Shown here: positions 8,309-16,124 of the stretch, piece by piece
How positions within the stretch are numbered: the first letter of the stretch is position 1
Layout of the letters: each line of letters starts with the position of its first letter
From: Bacteroidota bacterium
GTDB taxonomy: Bacteria; Bacteroidota; Ignavibacteria; Tepidaquicellales; Tepidaquicellaceae
Assembly: GCA_018266895.1 (NCBI GenBank)
Contig: JAFDZQ010000084.1
Coordinates: forward strand, 1 to 34,041
Length of the DNA stretch: 34,041 nucleotides
Direction: 5' to 3'
Notes under the pieces: generated by a model
Database searches by the model: none
The model's input: the letters and a program-made list of their open reading frames with translations, nothing else
Told to the model about the DNA's origin: nothing
Made by a program: the position numbers and the translations under genes

Positions 8309-8872
8309 ATGGGAAATAAAAATGTGTTGTCATCTGAACAAAGGGAAGAACTGCTCAGAGCATTGAAGAGCCGCTTTGAGAAAAACAAGAACCGCCATAA
8401 AGGTCTTGAATGGACGAAGGTGCAGTCAAAGCTTGAAGCTGAGCCTGAAAAACTCTGGTCAATCAGCGAAATGGAAAGAACAGGAGGTGAACCTGATGTT
8501 GTTGGTTATGATAAAAAGACCGGCGAATTTATTTTCTATGACTGTTCAGCCGAAAGTCCTGAAGGCAGAAGAAGTATCTGTTACGACCGTGAAGGGCTTG
8601 AGTCAAGAAAAGAACATAAACCGGAAAATAACGCTGTCGATATGGCTGCTGCGATGGGCATTGAAATATTAATTGAAGAACAATACCGTGAATTGCAGAA
8701 ACTCGGAAATTTCGATACGAAAACATCGAGCTGGCTGAAAACACCTTCTGATATCCGGAAGCTCGGCGGAGCAATCTTTGCAGATTTCCGTTACGGCAAT
8801 GTCTTTGTGTATCATAATGGAGCACAATCTTACTATGCAGGCAGGGCATTCCGCGGTTCGGTAAGAGTATGA
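8309..8872 (+). CDS. DUF4256 family protein
   Basis: Soluble 187-aa protein of the DUF4256 family, recognised by LLRALKSRFEKNKNRHKGL near the N-terminus, the EKLWSISEMERTGGEPDVVG segment, and EFIFYDCSAESPEGRRSICY. The C-terminal half contains SSWLKTPSDIRKLGGAIF and ends with YYAGRAFRGSVRV, both characteristic. No enzymatic function is established. I prefer the ATG at 8309 over the TTG two codons upstream (8303). The spacer before it carries a repeat shared with the spacer before the DHFR-like gene. Confidence 0.82.
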   Translation: MGNKNVLSSEQREELLRALKSRFEKNKNRHKGLEWTKVQSKLEAEPEKLWSISEMERTGGEPDVVGYDKKTGEFIFYDCSAESPEGRRSICYDREGLESRKEHKPENNAVDMAAAMGIEILIEEQYRELQKLGNFDTKTSSWLKTPSDIRKLGGAIFADFRYGNVFVYHNGAQSYYAGRAFRGSVRV

Positions 8873-8993
8873 ATTTAGCGCAGACTTACGAAATTTAGTT
8901 TGTGATCAGACATTTTAACACACTGATGAACAGTTTGGTAATCTCAAATTCAACTCTGACATACATTCAATCAAAAACATAAAACATATAATT

Positions 8994-9638
8994 ATGTACG
9001 ATCTCCCGTATCATAAGGAAAAAAATGAAAAAGTAATTAAAGAATTCATTGACCGGCATCCGTTTGCTTTTTTAACAGGATGCGATCCGGAAAATAAACC
9101 GGTTGCTACACAGGTGCCTGTTTTTATTGAAGAAAAAAATGGCAGGAAAATATTACGAGGGCATATCATGAAAAATACGGATCATCACAAAGCCTTTTTG
9201 CATAACAATAATGTCCTTGCGGTTTTCACCGGTCAGCATATCTATGTAAGCGGTACTTGGTACAGCAATCCTTACACACCTTCTACCTGGAATTATATGA
9301 GTGTACATGCAAAAGGCATTATAAGATTTCTTGATGATGCTGGTTTAACAGATGTACTTAGAAAGACAACTCTTCATTTTGAAAACAATAATCAGCAGTC
9401 TTCAACGATTTTTGATAACCTTCCTTCTGATTACACACAAAAATTAATGAAGGCAATTGTTGCTTTTGAAATTGAGATTAAAGAAACGGATACTGTTTTC
9501 AAATTAAGTCAGGACAGAGATGCTGAAAGCTATGACAACATAATAAATCAGCTTAAAGAAAAAGGTGAAGACGGAAAGTCGATTGCTGCTGAGATGGAAA
9601 AAAGAACTAAGGAAGTTTTTCCTGATGAAAAGGAATAA
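8994..9638 (+). CDS. PaiB-like FMN-binding negative regulator family protein
   Basis: Soluble 214-aa protein of the PaiB family (split-barrel flavin-reductase fold). Diagnostic residues are FAFLTGCDPENKPVATQVPV (24-43), an internal GHIMKNTDHHKAF block (56-68) and the hallmark WYSNPYTPSTWNY (89-101) followed by VHAKG (104-108). Bacillus PaiB was described as a negative regulator of sporulation and protease genes, but most homologues are simply FMN- or heme-binding split-barrel proteins. It lacks a recognisable helix-turn-helix, so direct DNA binding is doubtful. It closes the + strand cluster and converges on the exported LamG protein gene. Confidence 0.85.
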   Translation: MYDLPYHKEKNEKVIKEFIDRHPFAFLTGCDPENKPVATQVPVFIEEKNGRKILRGHIMKNTDHHKAFLHNNNVLAVFTGQHIYVSGTWYSNPYTPSTWNYMSVHAKGIIRFLDDAGLTDVLRKTTLHFENNNQQSSTIFDNLPSDYTQKLMKAIVAFEIEIKETDTVFKLSQDRDAESYDNIINQLKEKGEDGKSIAAEMEKRTKEVFPDEKE

Positions 9639-9737
9639 TCAATTGTTAATTCAATTTTAAACAGAATTCCAAGGCATTTCAAATCTATCCGGGGATTTCA
9701 ATCAAATTAATATATAAAAAACAAACCAAAGCTTTTC

Positions 9738-9842
9738 TCTCACAGATGACACAGATTTTCACAGATACACACTTATACTCTTATTCGAGTGTTCAAAAAT
9801 TGAAGAAAAAAGTAGAGTCTAATCTGTGTGTGATCTGTGAGA
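9738..9842. repeat. Long imperfect inverted repeat, CACAGAT type
   Basis: Left arm 9738-9757 (TCTCACAGATGACACAGATT) and right arm 9821-9842 (AATCTGTGTGTGATCTGTGAGA) are inverted copies with small mismatches, around a centre of about 63 nt. An additional CACAGAT unit lies at 9760-9766. It sits between two convergent genes, as does the similar element at 24831-24909. Confidence 0.6.
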
Positions 9843-9935
9843 TACAAGCCGTTTGATTTACAAAATAGTTTTAGTTTCGTGAAATAATATTCTACGTTTT
9901 GGACGGATAGAGCCTGTCTTTGTAATGAGAATTAT

Positions 9936-9963
9936 ATAAGCGGAACATTCCTGCTCCGCTTAT
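9936..9963 (-). terminator. Hairpin downstream of the LamG protein gene
   Basis: A perfect 9-bp stem (ATAAGCGGA / TCCGCTTAT) with a 10-nt loop, located about 35 nt past the stop codon of the - strand LamG gene. There is no long U-tract, so it may be a bidirectional or weak terminator, or an mRNA 3'-end stabiliser, for the convergent pair. Confidence 0.5.
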
Positions 9964-9998
9964 TTGTGTAACGGGGGGGGGGGGGAAATCAAATTACT

Positions 9999-12443
9999 CT
10001 AAGGAGGTGTTATTGCAATGACTGGCACGGATGAATTATTATCAGATATTGATATATCATTTGCATCCACAAAGTTATCACCTGTAAGATCCGTTATGAC
10101 ATATCCGGATGCTGATATTGACGCGTCATTATCAACTGCTCCGACATCAGAAGCGTCGGTTATTCCGTCACGGTTTGTATCTCCTCCGTAAATTGCATAT
10201 CTCAAAGGAATGTTTTCAACCTTTGTTTCATTCGATCCGTAAGCAGAATCTTTGCTGTGAGTAAAATCATACTCAAGTCCGCTGCTCAGAAAATCAAAAC
10301 TCACTGTATGCGCACTCCATGTTTCTACGGAATTCCTGTGTTCAACTTCGATGTAATATTCAGTTCCGGGTAAAGCGGAAATAAACGAATAATTTCCGAT
10401 GTATGTATTGTCGTCAGGCGTTTCCCCTTTTACACCCACTTCAGGATAAGGCGACGTGCTTTCGTGGAGACGGACTTTTATCGTATCCACTATGCAGGAA
10501 TCTACAGGTCTGTAAAATCCTTCCATGAATACCCTGAGACATAAGCTTGAAATGTTCATTGACATATTATTGAACTGCAGTCCCCAGGCGCATAGTCTGC
10601 CTGCCCCTGAGCCGGTTTCATCCTTTATCCTCAGCTTCCAAGTCCCTGCGGAAAACTTTCCGTTAAACAAAGAGTTCATTGAATTCCTCGGTTTTATTAC
10701 CGGAGCATAAGATACAAATCTGAAATTATCAGATACACTGCTGTCCGCCTGATCATCAAATATCGTTACAATGTTATCAGCGTTTGCAACCAATGACTGA
10801 TTCGCAAACAATGACACCGAATCTCCGTTCGGGGCAACAAGATAAATTTTCAGCTCTGTTTCATCTGTATGATTCAGTGCAACAAACAAATTTACATCTG
10901 TAATCAGAGTATCAATACAAATCTCTATCGAATCAGTCATGTAACCTGTTATCCCGGTTTCGGGAATTCTTTTATTTGAAGTCTTCAGCATAAATCCCTG
11001 CTGAAAATTCATGTTATCGGCTCTGTTCAGCGGAGATACCGGCTGATTGTCGACTGCTCCGGAATGACTGAAGTCAGCTCCTGAAACTAAATTCAGCACC
11101 GGACCCGTGTCTGAATTGTCATAAGCATATCCGTCGAGATTATACACCACATTTACCTGACCCGAATTCGGTTTGTTTGCCTGATCAATTGACTGATAAA
11201 GAAATCTGTTTATCAATGCCTGAGGTTTGACATAATTAGATATTCTCACTTCATCAATAAATCCGTCAAAACTGCTGCCTGAAGTTCCCAGACCGCCGAT
11301 GTAAAGACTGTCAGGTCCGTTTACTACTGAACCGAGTGTAAGCACTCCCTCTCCTGCCTTCCTTCCGTTTATGTAAAAAGTGAATTTCCCGTTGCTGCCG
11401 TCATAAGAAAAGGCAACGTGTGTCCACACATTTAAAATTATGGAAGTTGAAGCATTGAATGATATATTATTGTTAATGACTGCATTCAAAATGTTGCCGT
11501 TAAGTCTCAGAGCGTAATTTGCGGTACCTCCTGTAGCCGGACCCTTGTGAATAAGAGTCCTTATACCGGAAATACTCTGAGGGAATATCCACGCTTCCAT
11601 CGTTACCGCGCTGACAGGACTGACTGCGGAATTATCAGCTCCTGATGCGTGATCATTTACACCGTCCAGTTCGAGACATTCGTTAAGCGCTATAGTATTT
11701 GAAGGTCTGCTGCTGAGATCAACCGGAGTCACTCCGGTATTCTTTCCGTTGTTTGAATTTCCCGACCAATCGTTCAGACTGAAGTCTGTTCCTGCAGATT
11801 CGTTATCCTGAAATGTAAAAGACATAATCAGCCCGGAATAATTTCCTGTTCCGGAACCGAGAGTCGTTCTTCTGTATCTGTAAACTTCAGCGCCGGCAAG
11901 AGCTTTATTCCATAATCTCAGTTCGTCCATCAGCCCGTGAAAAGGACTTCCTCCGTTGCCCTTGCCGATGCGGACTGAATCCGTGTTTGTTACCGGATCC
12001 GAATTTGACACAACAGCGCTTGTGTCAAGAATTCCATTAACGTAAATGCTGAATGTGTTTGACACATTATCATAAGTTCCGGCGATATGAGTCCAGGCAT
12101 TATTCTGAATTACGGTGTTGCCGATGAGTCTGACTGCCGAGTTTGTTCTTACAGCAACTTTCCCGTTATTCAGAAAGAATGTATATCCGTTCGATGAGAC
12201 TCCCGTTCTTTTTTCAAGAATGATCTGTGAAGACGGCGTCAGCGAATTGACCGGAAAAATCCATGCTTCAGCCGAAAAGCTTCCTGTTATATTAAGACTT
12301 GCCGAATGCGGCACTGATATGTAACTTGAAGCAGTTCCGGAAAAACCGCCTGCCTGATTCCAGAACATGAATGAATAAGAATTCTGACAGCTTAACAGCA
12401 GAAGATTTAAAATAAGTATTATTAAAAAGTATCTTTGTTTCAT
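9999..12443 (-). CDS. Exported LamG-domain protein with P-domain and dockerin-like C-terminus
   Basis: Predicted surface or extracellular protein of 814 aa. I place the start at the ATG at 12443 because GGGAGGG lies 6 nt upstream; an upstream in-frame ATG (12467) lacks such a site. An N-terminal signal follows MKQRY, with an LLSC box that could make it a lipoprotein. Two concanavalin-A-like LamG domains are evident (about 30-200 and 255-415; repeated AEAWIFP/MEAWIFP, WTHIAGTYD/WTHVAFSYD, DELRLWN/DEVRISN). A P/proprotein-convertase-like domain follows (about 490-625, ending GTWKLRIKDETGSGAGRL). The C-terminus has two Ca-binding dockerin-like loops (DTNRDGITDASD and DLTGDNFVDAND). No Type IX sorting domain is seen at its end. 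Likely role: carbohydrate or matrix adhesion. Confidence 0.8.
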   Translation of the reverse strand: MKQRYFLIILILNLLLLSCQNSYSFMFWNQAGGFSGTASSYISVPHSASLNITGSFSAEAWIFPVNSLTPSSQIILEKRTGVSSNGYTFFLNNGKVAVRTNSAVRLIGNTVIQNNAWTHIAGTYDNVSNTFSIYVNGILDTSAVVSNSDPVTNTDSVRIGKGNGGSPFHGLMDELRLWNKALAGAEVYRYRRTTLGSGTGNYSGLIMSFTFQDNESAGTDFSLNDWSGNSNNGKNTGVTPVDLSSRPSNTIALNECLELDGVNDHASGADNSAVSPVSAVTMEAWIFPQSISGIRTLIHKGPATGGTANYALRLNGNILNAVINNNISFNASTSIILNVWTHVAFSYDGSNGKFTFYINGRKAGEGVLTLGSVVNGPDSLYIGGLGTSGSSFDGFIDEVRISNYVKPQALINRFLYQSIDQANKPNSGQVNVVYNLDGYAYDNSDTGPVLNLVSGADFSHSGAVDNQPVSPLNRADNMNFQQGFMLKTSNKRIPETGITGYMTDSIEICIDTLITDVNLFVALNHTDETELKIYLVAPNGDSVSLFANQSLVANADNIVTIFDDQADSSVSDNFRFVSYAPVIKPRNSMNSLFNGKFSAGTWKLRIKDETGSGAGRLCAWGLQFNNMSMNISSLCLRVFMEGFYRPVDSCIVDTIKVRLHESTSPYPEVGVKGETPDDNTYIGNYSFISALPGTEYYIEVEHRNSVETWSAHTVSFDFLSSGLEYDFTHSKDSAYGSNETKVENIPLRYAIYGGDTNRDGITDASDVGAVDNDASISASGYVITDLTGDNFVDANDISISDNNSSVPVIAITPP

Positions 12444-12569
12444 ATTTCCCTCCCGGAATTGTATCAAATGATTTTAATTTTTCCGTATTTAATTTTCGAT
12501 TAATAAAATTTAATAATATTTTTAATTAATTTAGTTTTATTAATTTTCCGAATAAAGTAAATAAATGTT

Positions 12570-12606
12570 AAAAAAAAAATAACAGGCGAACCGTCTCCGG
12601 TCCGCC
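12570..12606 (-). terminator. Rho-independent terminator of the Type IX-sorted protein gene
   Basis: Read on the - strand, the stem GGCGGACCG / CGGTTCGCC (one mismatch; + strand arms 12585-12593 and 12598-12606) with a 4-nt loop is followed by TGTTA and a run of U from the ten A's at 12570-12579. It lies just past the stop at 12631, so transcription should end before the LamG gene, making that gene a separate unit. Confidence 0.85.
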
Positions 12607-12630
12607 CATTGATCTTTAGAATCGGGTCTT

Positions 12631-14373
12631 TTATTTGACAAGTATCATTTTCTTTATGTCATTGAAATTTCCTGATGAGATCTTGTAATAATATACTCCG
12701 GACGACAGTCCCGAAGCATTAAACATTACTTCATGTTTTCCTGCTGACCTGATCTCATTTACCAGAGAATAAACTTCTTTTCCTGCAACATCAAATACTT
12801 TTATGGAAACAAATCCTGATACAGGGAGATCGAACTTAATGGTTGTTGACGGATTAAAAGGATTCGGATAGTTCTGACCAAGTGCATAATCCGTAACTTC
12901 TTCTGTGTTAATATTGTCCTCTTCAAGTCCCTGCATATTGTCTGTTCCGCTGCAGAAAGTGGATGTAACCATATTCGGAGACATTATTTCGGGATTAAAA
13001 CTCTTATCGTCAAGACCTCTTCTCACAATAATGAAGGAATCCAGCTTTATGTTATTTGTTCTGTGATTAATGACATAATTATTATTACAGTTTCCGCCTG
13101 TCACCTGACCGTTTACATCAGTTCTCCATAGGAATGCATTGCCGGCATTTGCGCTTGCATCACCTGTTACTGCATATCCGCCGGTAACGCCTGTATTCGA
13201 TTTGACAAGATCAAAACCCGCTTCAGATCCCGCAAACGGATCCCATAATCTTGTCCATGTTGCCGGACCGCCTGCCAGAGGAATTTTAATAAGCAATGCA
13301 TCCGTTGTTCCTATCGTGTTTGTTTTATAACCTGTTATTACCAGACTGGCTCCGTCATTGACGATTGAATTTCCGAATTCCCTTACTCCGGTATTTCCGT
13401 ATGTGTAAGACCACATAAGACCGCCGTTTGCATTGACCCTGAACACAATGATATCGCTTTCTGTGCTCACATAAGCGTTTGTAGAACCTACTATTACAAA
13501 TCCTCCGTCTGACATCGGAATTATTTTCCTGGGTTCAGCCGAAGGATAATTAACCGGATTGACAATATTGAATCTGTAAACTTTTTTCCAGATGATTGCT
13601 CCTGCATAGCTGAGTTTCATTACAAGGATATCATACTTTGTTGAAAGTCCCGAAAAAAATGTTGTCCTTGCAGTTACTCCGTAAGATGCGCCTCCTGCCG
13701 GCTGAAAACAAAGGGAATATGCCTCATCAATTGAATTACTAATTGTTGTTGCTGTTATGTATGAGTCATATCTGTAAGCCCAGTTTTTAATGCCTGAGGA
13801 ATTATACTGTGAAACAAGCATCTTGTTTCTGAGCTTTCCGTTATAATTTATTTCATTCCAGCCGGAGAATCCTCTTGTTTGGGAAGGATCATTTACGACC
13901 TGAGAATATACGCTTCCGAGAGAATCATAAATGAACTTCGTGTACTGCAGGCTGCCGGACTTATCAAGCTGTACAAGCGTGGCTCTCTTTCTGCCTGTAA
14001 CCTGATCGAACATGTATCCTGCCATAACATAACCGGAATCTCTGGATGACTGAATCAGTGAATAGCATTTATCGTCGGAAGTTGTGCCGATAAGTTTTAA
14101 CATATCGTGGTTTCCGTCCGGTTTTACTCTAATGAACATCCAGTCGAAAGGTCCGATTCCGCAGGCTGAAGCATAAGAATATCCGCCGATAGCATACCCG
14201 CTGTCGACTCTGTTGATAATTGATCTTCCGTAATCCGTTCCTGATACAGCTCCGCATCTTGTATCATATTCGTTTATGTAATACTGAGCTGATAAATTGA
14301 CGTAACTGAAAACGGAAATTAAGATCACTGCTAAAACTCTGATCGCTTTTAGTTTTAAATTTTGGTTTTTCAT
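12631..14373 (-). CDS. Secreted protein with Type IX secretion (type A) sorting domain
   Basis: Exported protein of 580 aa. A signal peptide covers residues 1-29 (NLSA cut before Q30). The middle consists of repeated blades of the form DSGYxxGG/DGGFVIVGS/GYAVTGD separated by about 50-60 residues, suggesting a beta-propeller similar to other Ignavibacteria cell-surface proteins. The C-terminal 85 residues are a textbook Type A sorting domain: LGQNYPNPFNPSTTIKFDLP, then VFDVAGKEV, the SAGKHEVMFNASGLSSGVYYY strand pair and the final KKMILVK. Such domains direct export across the outer membrane by the Type IX system and are then removed. AAGGAG lies shortly before the ATG. The specific function is unknown. 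Confidence 0.88.
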   Translation of the reverse strand: MKNQNLKLKAIRVLAVILISVFSYVNLSAQYYINEYDTRCGAVSGTDYGRSIINRVDSGYAIGGYSYASACGIGPFDWMFIRVKPDGNHDMLKLIGTTSDDKCYSLIQSSRDSGYVMAGYMFDQVTGRKRATLVQLDKSGSLQYTKFIYDSLGSVYSQVVNDPSQTRGFSGWNEINYNGKLRNKMLVSQYNSSGIKNWAYRYDSYITATTISNSIDEAYSLCFQPAGGASYGVTARTTFFSGLSTKYDILVMKLSYAGAIIWKKVYRFNIVNPVNYPSAEPRKIIPMSDGGFVIVGSTNAYVSTESDIIVFRVNANGGLMWSYTYGNTGVREFGNSIVNDGASLVITGYKTNTIGTTDALLIKIPLAGGPATWTRLWDPFAGSEAGFDLVKSNTGVTGGYAVTGDASANAGNAFLWRTDVNGQVTGGNCNNNYVINHRTNNIKLDSFIIVRRGLDDKSFNPEIMSPNMVTSTFCSGTDNMQGLEEDNINTEEVTDYALGQNYPNPFNPSTTIKFDLPVSGFVSIKVFDVAGKEVYSLVNEIRSAGKHEVMFNASGLSSGVYYYKISSGNFNDIKKMILVK

Positions 14374-14428
14374 TTTAGTGCTCCTTTTTGTTTTTGATTT
14401 TGAATTAGTTGTTTAAATAATTTCTGTA

Positions 14429-14461
14429 CAAAATTACTCAGCATTTGCAAGGGCAATCAAA
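14429..14461 (-). promoter_or_regulatory. Bacteroidota-type promoter for the Type IX-sorted protein gene
   Basis: On the - strand, TTTG (14458-14461) and TAATTTTG (14429-14436) are separated by 21 nt, matching the known Bacteroidota primary-sigma pattern TTTG-N17-23-TAnnTTTG. It lies about 56 bp before the ATG at 14373. Confidence 0.5.
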
Positions 14462-14586
14462 TATAAAATTTTAATAATGTAACGGAATTGTTTTGCGGTA
14501 TTTAAATTTAAAATCCGGATTTACTTAGTTTTTGTGCGGGAAATAAGTGATTTTGCGTTTTGATTTGTATTAAAATAAATGTGATT

Positions 14587-14614
14587 TTTGTTGCTGTTTT
14601 TAGTGTTAAATTTG
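14587..14614 (+). promoter_or_regulatory. Bacteroidota-type promoter for the 474-aa protein gene
   Basis: TTTG (14587-14590) and an exact TAnnTTTG element, TAAATTTG (14607-14614), with a 16-nt spacer that is slightly shorter than usual. It would start transcription about 20 nt before the ATG at 14641. Confidence 0.42.
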
Positions 14615-14640
14615 CTCACTGACAGGATAAAGCAAATCAA

Positions 14641-16065
14641 ATGATAAGATCAAAAGTAATAGATATACTTAGGACCTTCACAAAAGAAGACGTTAAAAAG
14701 TTCGGAGACTATCTTGCATCGCCCCTGTTTAATAAAAGGGCAGTTATCCTGAATCTTTTTAATATTTATAAAAAGTATTATCCTGATTTCAGCGATAAAG
14801 GTCTGACTAAGGAAAAGGTTTTCAGAAAGTTATCGGAAGGAAAGAGTTACAATGACGAAGTTTTCAGGAATCTGAACTCCATCCTTCTGAAACATGCCGA
14901 GGATTTTCTTTCTTATCTGAATTATGCGGGAAATCCGGTTACGGTAAAAAAACATTTGCTCTCAGAGATCAATTTCAGAAGCCTTCTGCCCGTGTTTGAA
15001 AAGAATTTTGAAGAATCCGTAAAGATACTTGAATCCGAAAAGCACAGGGACATAGAATATTTTTTCAGGAATTATAATATGTATCTGCAGAAGGATATTT
15101 ACAACAGTTTTATCAACAGGTTCTCGAGTGAAGACATTATATTTGCCGAAAAAAATCTCGTGATCTTTTTCATTACGAAAATAATGGAGATACAGAATTA
15201 CATTTTGTATGAATGCAGGATCCTCGGGCTTGATAATTCGCTTTACCTGAATGATAATTTTCTCGAAAGCATTCTTAAAAATATTCCTTCTGAAATAAAA
15301 CAGCTTCCTCAGATAAAGATATATTACAATGCGCTGAAACTTGAACAGACTAATAAGGAAAGATATTACGGCAGTCTGAAAAAACTTCTGTCCGAACACG
15401 GTGATCTCATTGAAAAGGAAAAGCATTATAATATGTATGCCGATTTGATTGACTATATAAAGAGAACGCGTCCTAAAGATGATCTTAAAACCACTTCGGA
15501 GATTTTCGAACTCAGGAAAGACATTATAGAAAAGAATCTTTTTACGGAAAATTTTATTACGAACATGTTCTTTCTGAATGTTGTGAAGTCGGGACTTAAG
15601 CTCGGTAAATCCGGCTGGGTGGAAAATTTCATTAAAAAGTACAGCGGACTGCTTACAGAGAAATACAGGGAAAGCACGAAGGAACTGTCTTTTGCTTTTC
15701 TGCATTTCGAAAAAAAAGATTTCGGCACTGCGCTTTCCTTTGCTTCAAGGGTCAGATATGAAGATAATTATTACAATCTTGAGGTAAGGAATCTCACGGC
15801 AAGGATCTATTACGAAACTGACAGTTATGAGATTCTGACTGACTTCATAAACTCATACAGAATGTACCTTTCAAAAAACAGAGCGTTGAATATTAAGGAT
15901 ATAACCTCTCACACACTCTTTCTCAGTTTCACAGGTAAACTCCTGAAGATAAAAGAGCTGAAGAAGTATCACAAACTCGACGAACTTGAAGCGCAGGTCT
16001 TAAAAAAAGATTTCATTAACAAATACTGGATTCTTGAAAAGATAAAAGAATTGGAAAAAGAATAA
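14641..16065 (+). CDS. Conserved-looking cytoplasmic protein of unknown function, helical
   Basis: I cannot assign a named family with confidence. The 474-aa protein has no signal peptide or membrane segment, is rich in K, E, L, F and Y, and looks almost entirely alpha-helical, probably a TPR/HEAT-like repeat solenoid. The N-terminus has a block (FTKEDVKKFGDYLASPLFNK, 13-32) that I recall from uncharacterised Bacteroidota proteins, in which a YL-SP-FN pattern recurs. Repeated pairs of 30-40-residue helices follow. No enzymatic motif is seen. It has its own promoter candidate, is divergent from the Type IX-sorted protein gene, and converges on the permease gene. A scaffold or regulatory role is a guess. 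Confidence 0.7.
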   Translation: MIRSKVIDILRTFTKEDVKKFGDYLASPLFNKRAVILNLFNIYKKYYPDFSDKGLTKEKVFRKLSEGKSYNDEVFRNLNSILLKHAEDFLSYLNYAGNPVTVKKHLLSEINFRSLLPVFEKNFEESVKILESEKHRDIEYFFRNYNMYLQKDIYNSFINRFSSEDIIFAEKNLVIFFITKIMEIQNYILYECRILGLDNSLYLNDNFLESILKNIPSEIKQLPQIKIYYNALKLEQTNKERYYGSLKKLLSEHGDLIEKEKHYNMYADLIDYIKRTRPKDDLKTTSEIFELRKDIIEKNLFTENFITNMFFLNVVKSGLKLGKSGWVENFIKKYSGLLTEKYRESTKELSFAFLHFEKKDFGTALSFASRVRYEDNYYNLEVRNLTARIYYETDSYEILTDFINSYRMYLSKNRALNIKDITSHTLFLSFTGKLLKIKELKKYHKLDELEAQVLKKDFINKYWILEKIKELEKE

Positions 16066-16124
16066 ATGTCTTTGATTTTAGATTTTGGATTATCCTTTTG
16101 TTTCCGGACATTGTTCTTCTGAAT

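Larger units (their letters stand above)
9639..9998. other. Convergent intergenic region with inverted repeat, hairpin and poly-G tract
   Basis: 360 bp between the convergent PaiB-like and LamG genes. No open reading frame of note. It holds a long imperfect inverted repeat (9738-9842), a TTTTGGACGGA motif (9897-9907), a compact hairpin (9936-9963) and a 13-G homopolymer (9973-9985), each listed separately or among the findings. Confidence 0.6.

Noticed and set aside
1-9640. Chromosomal integron cassette array
   Set aside because: The gene content and single orientation fit, but I could not find attC-like paired core sites in the spacers, no integrase gene is present, and some spacers are far longer than usual.
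14962-15705. 247-aa ORF on the - strand inside the 474-aa protein gene
   Set aside because: Its residue pattern is the antisense shadow of the helical + strand gene and it has no signal, motif or start context.
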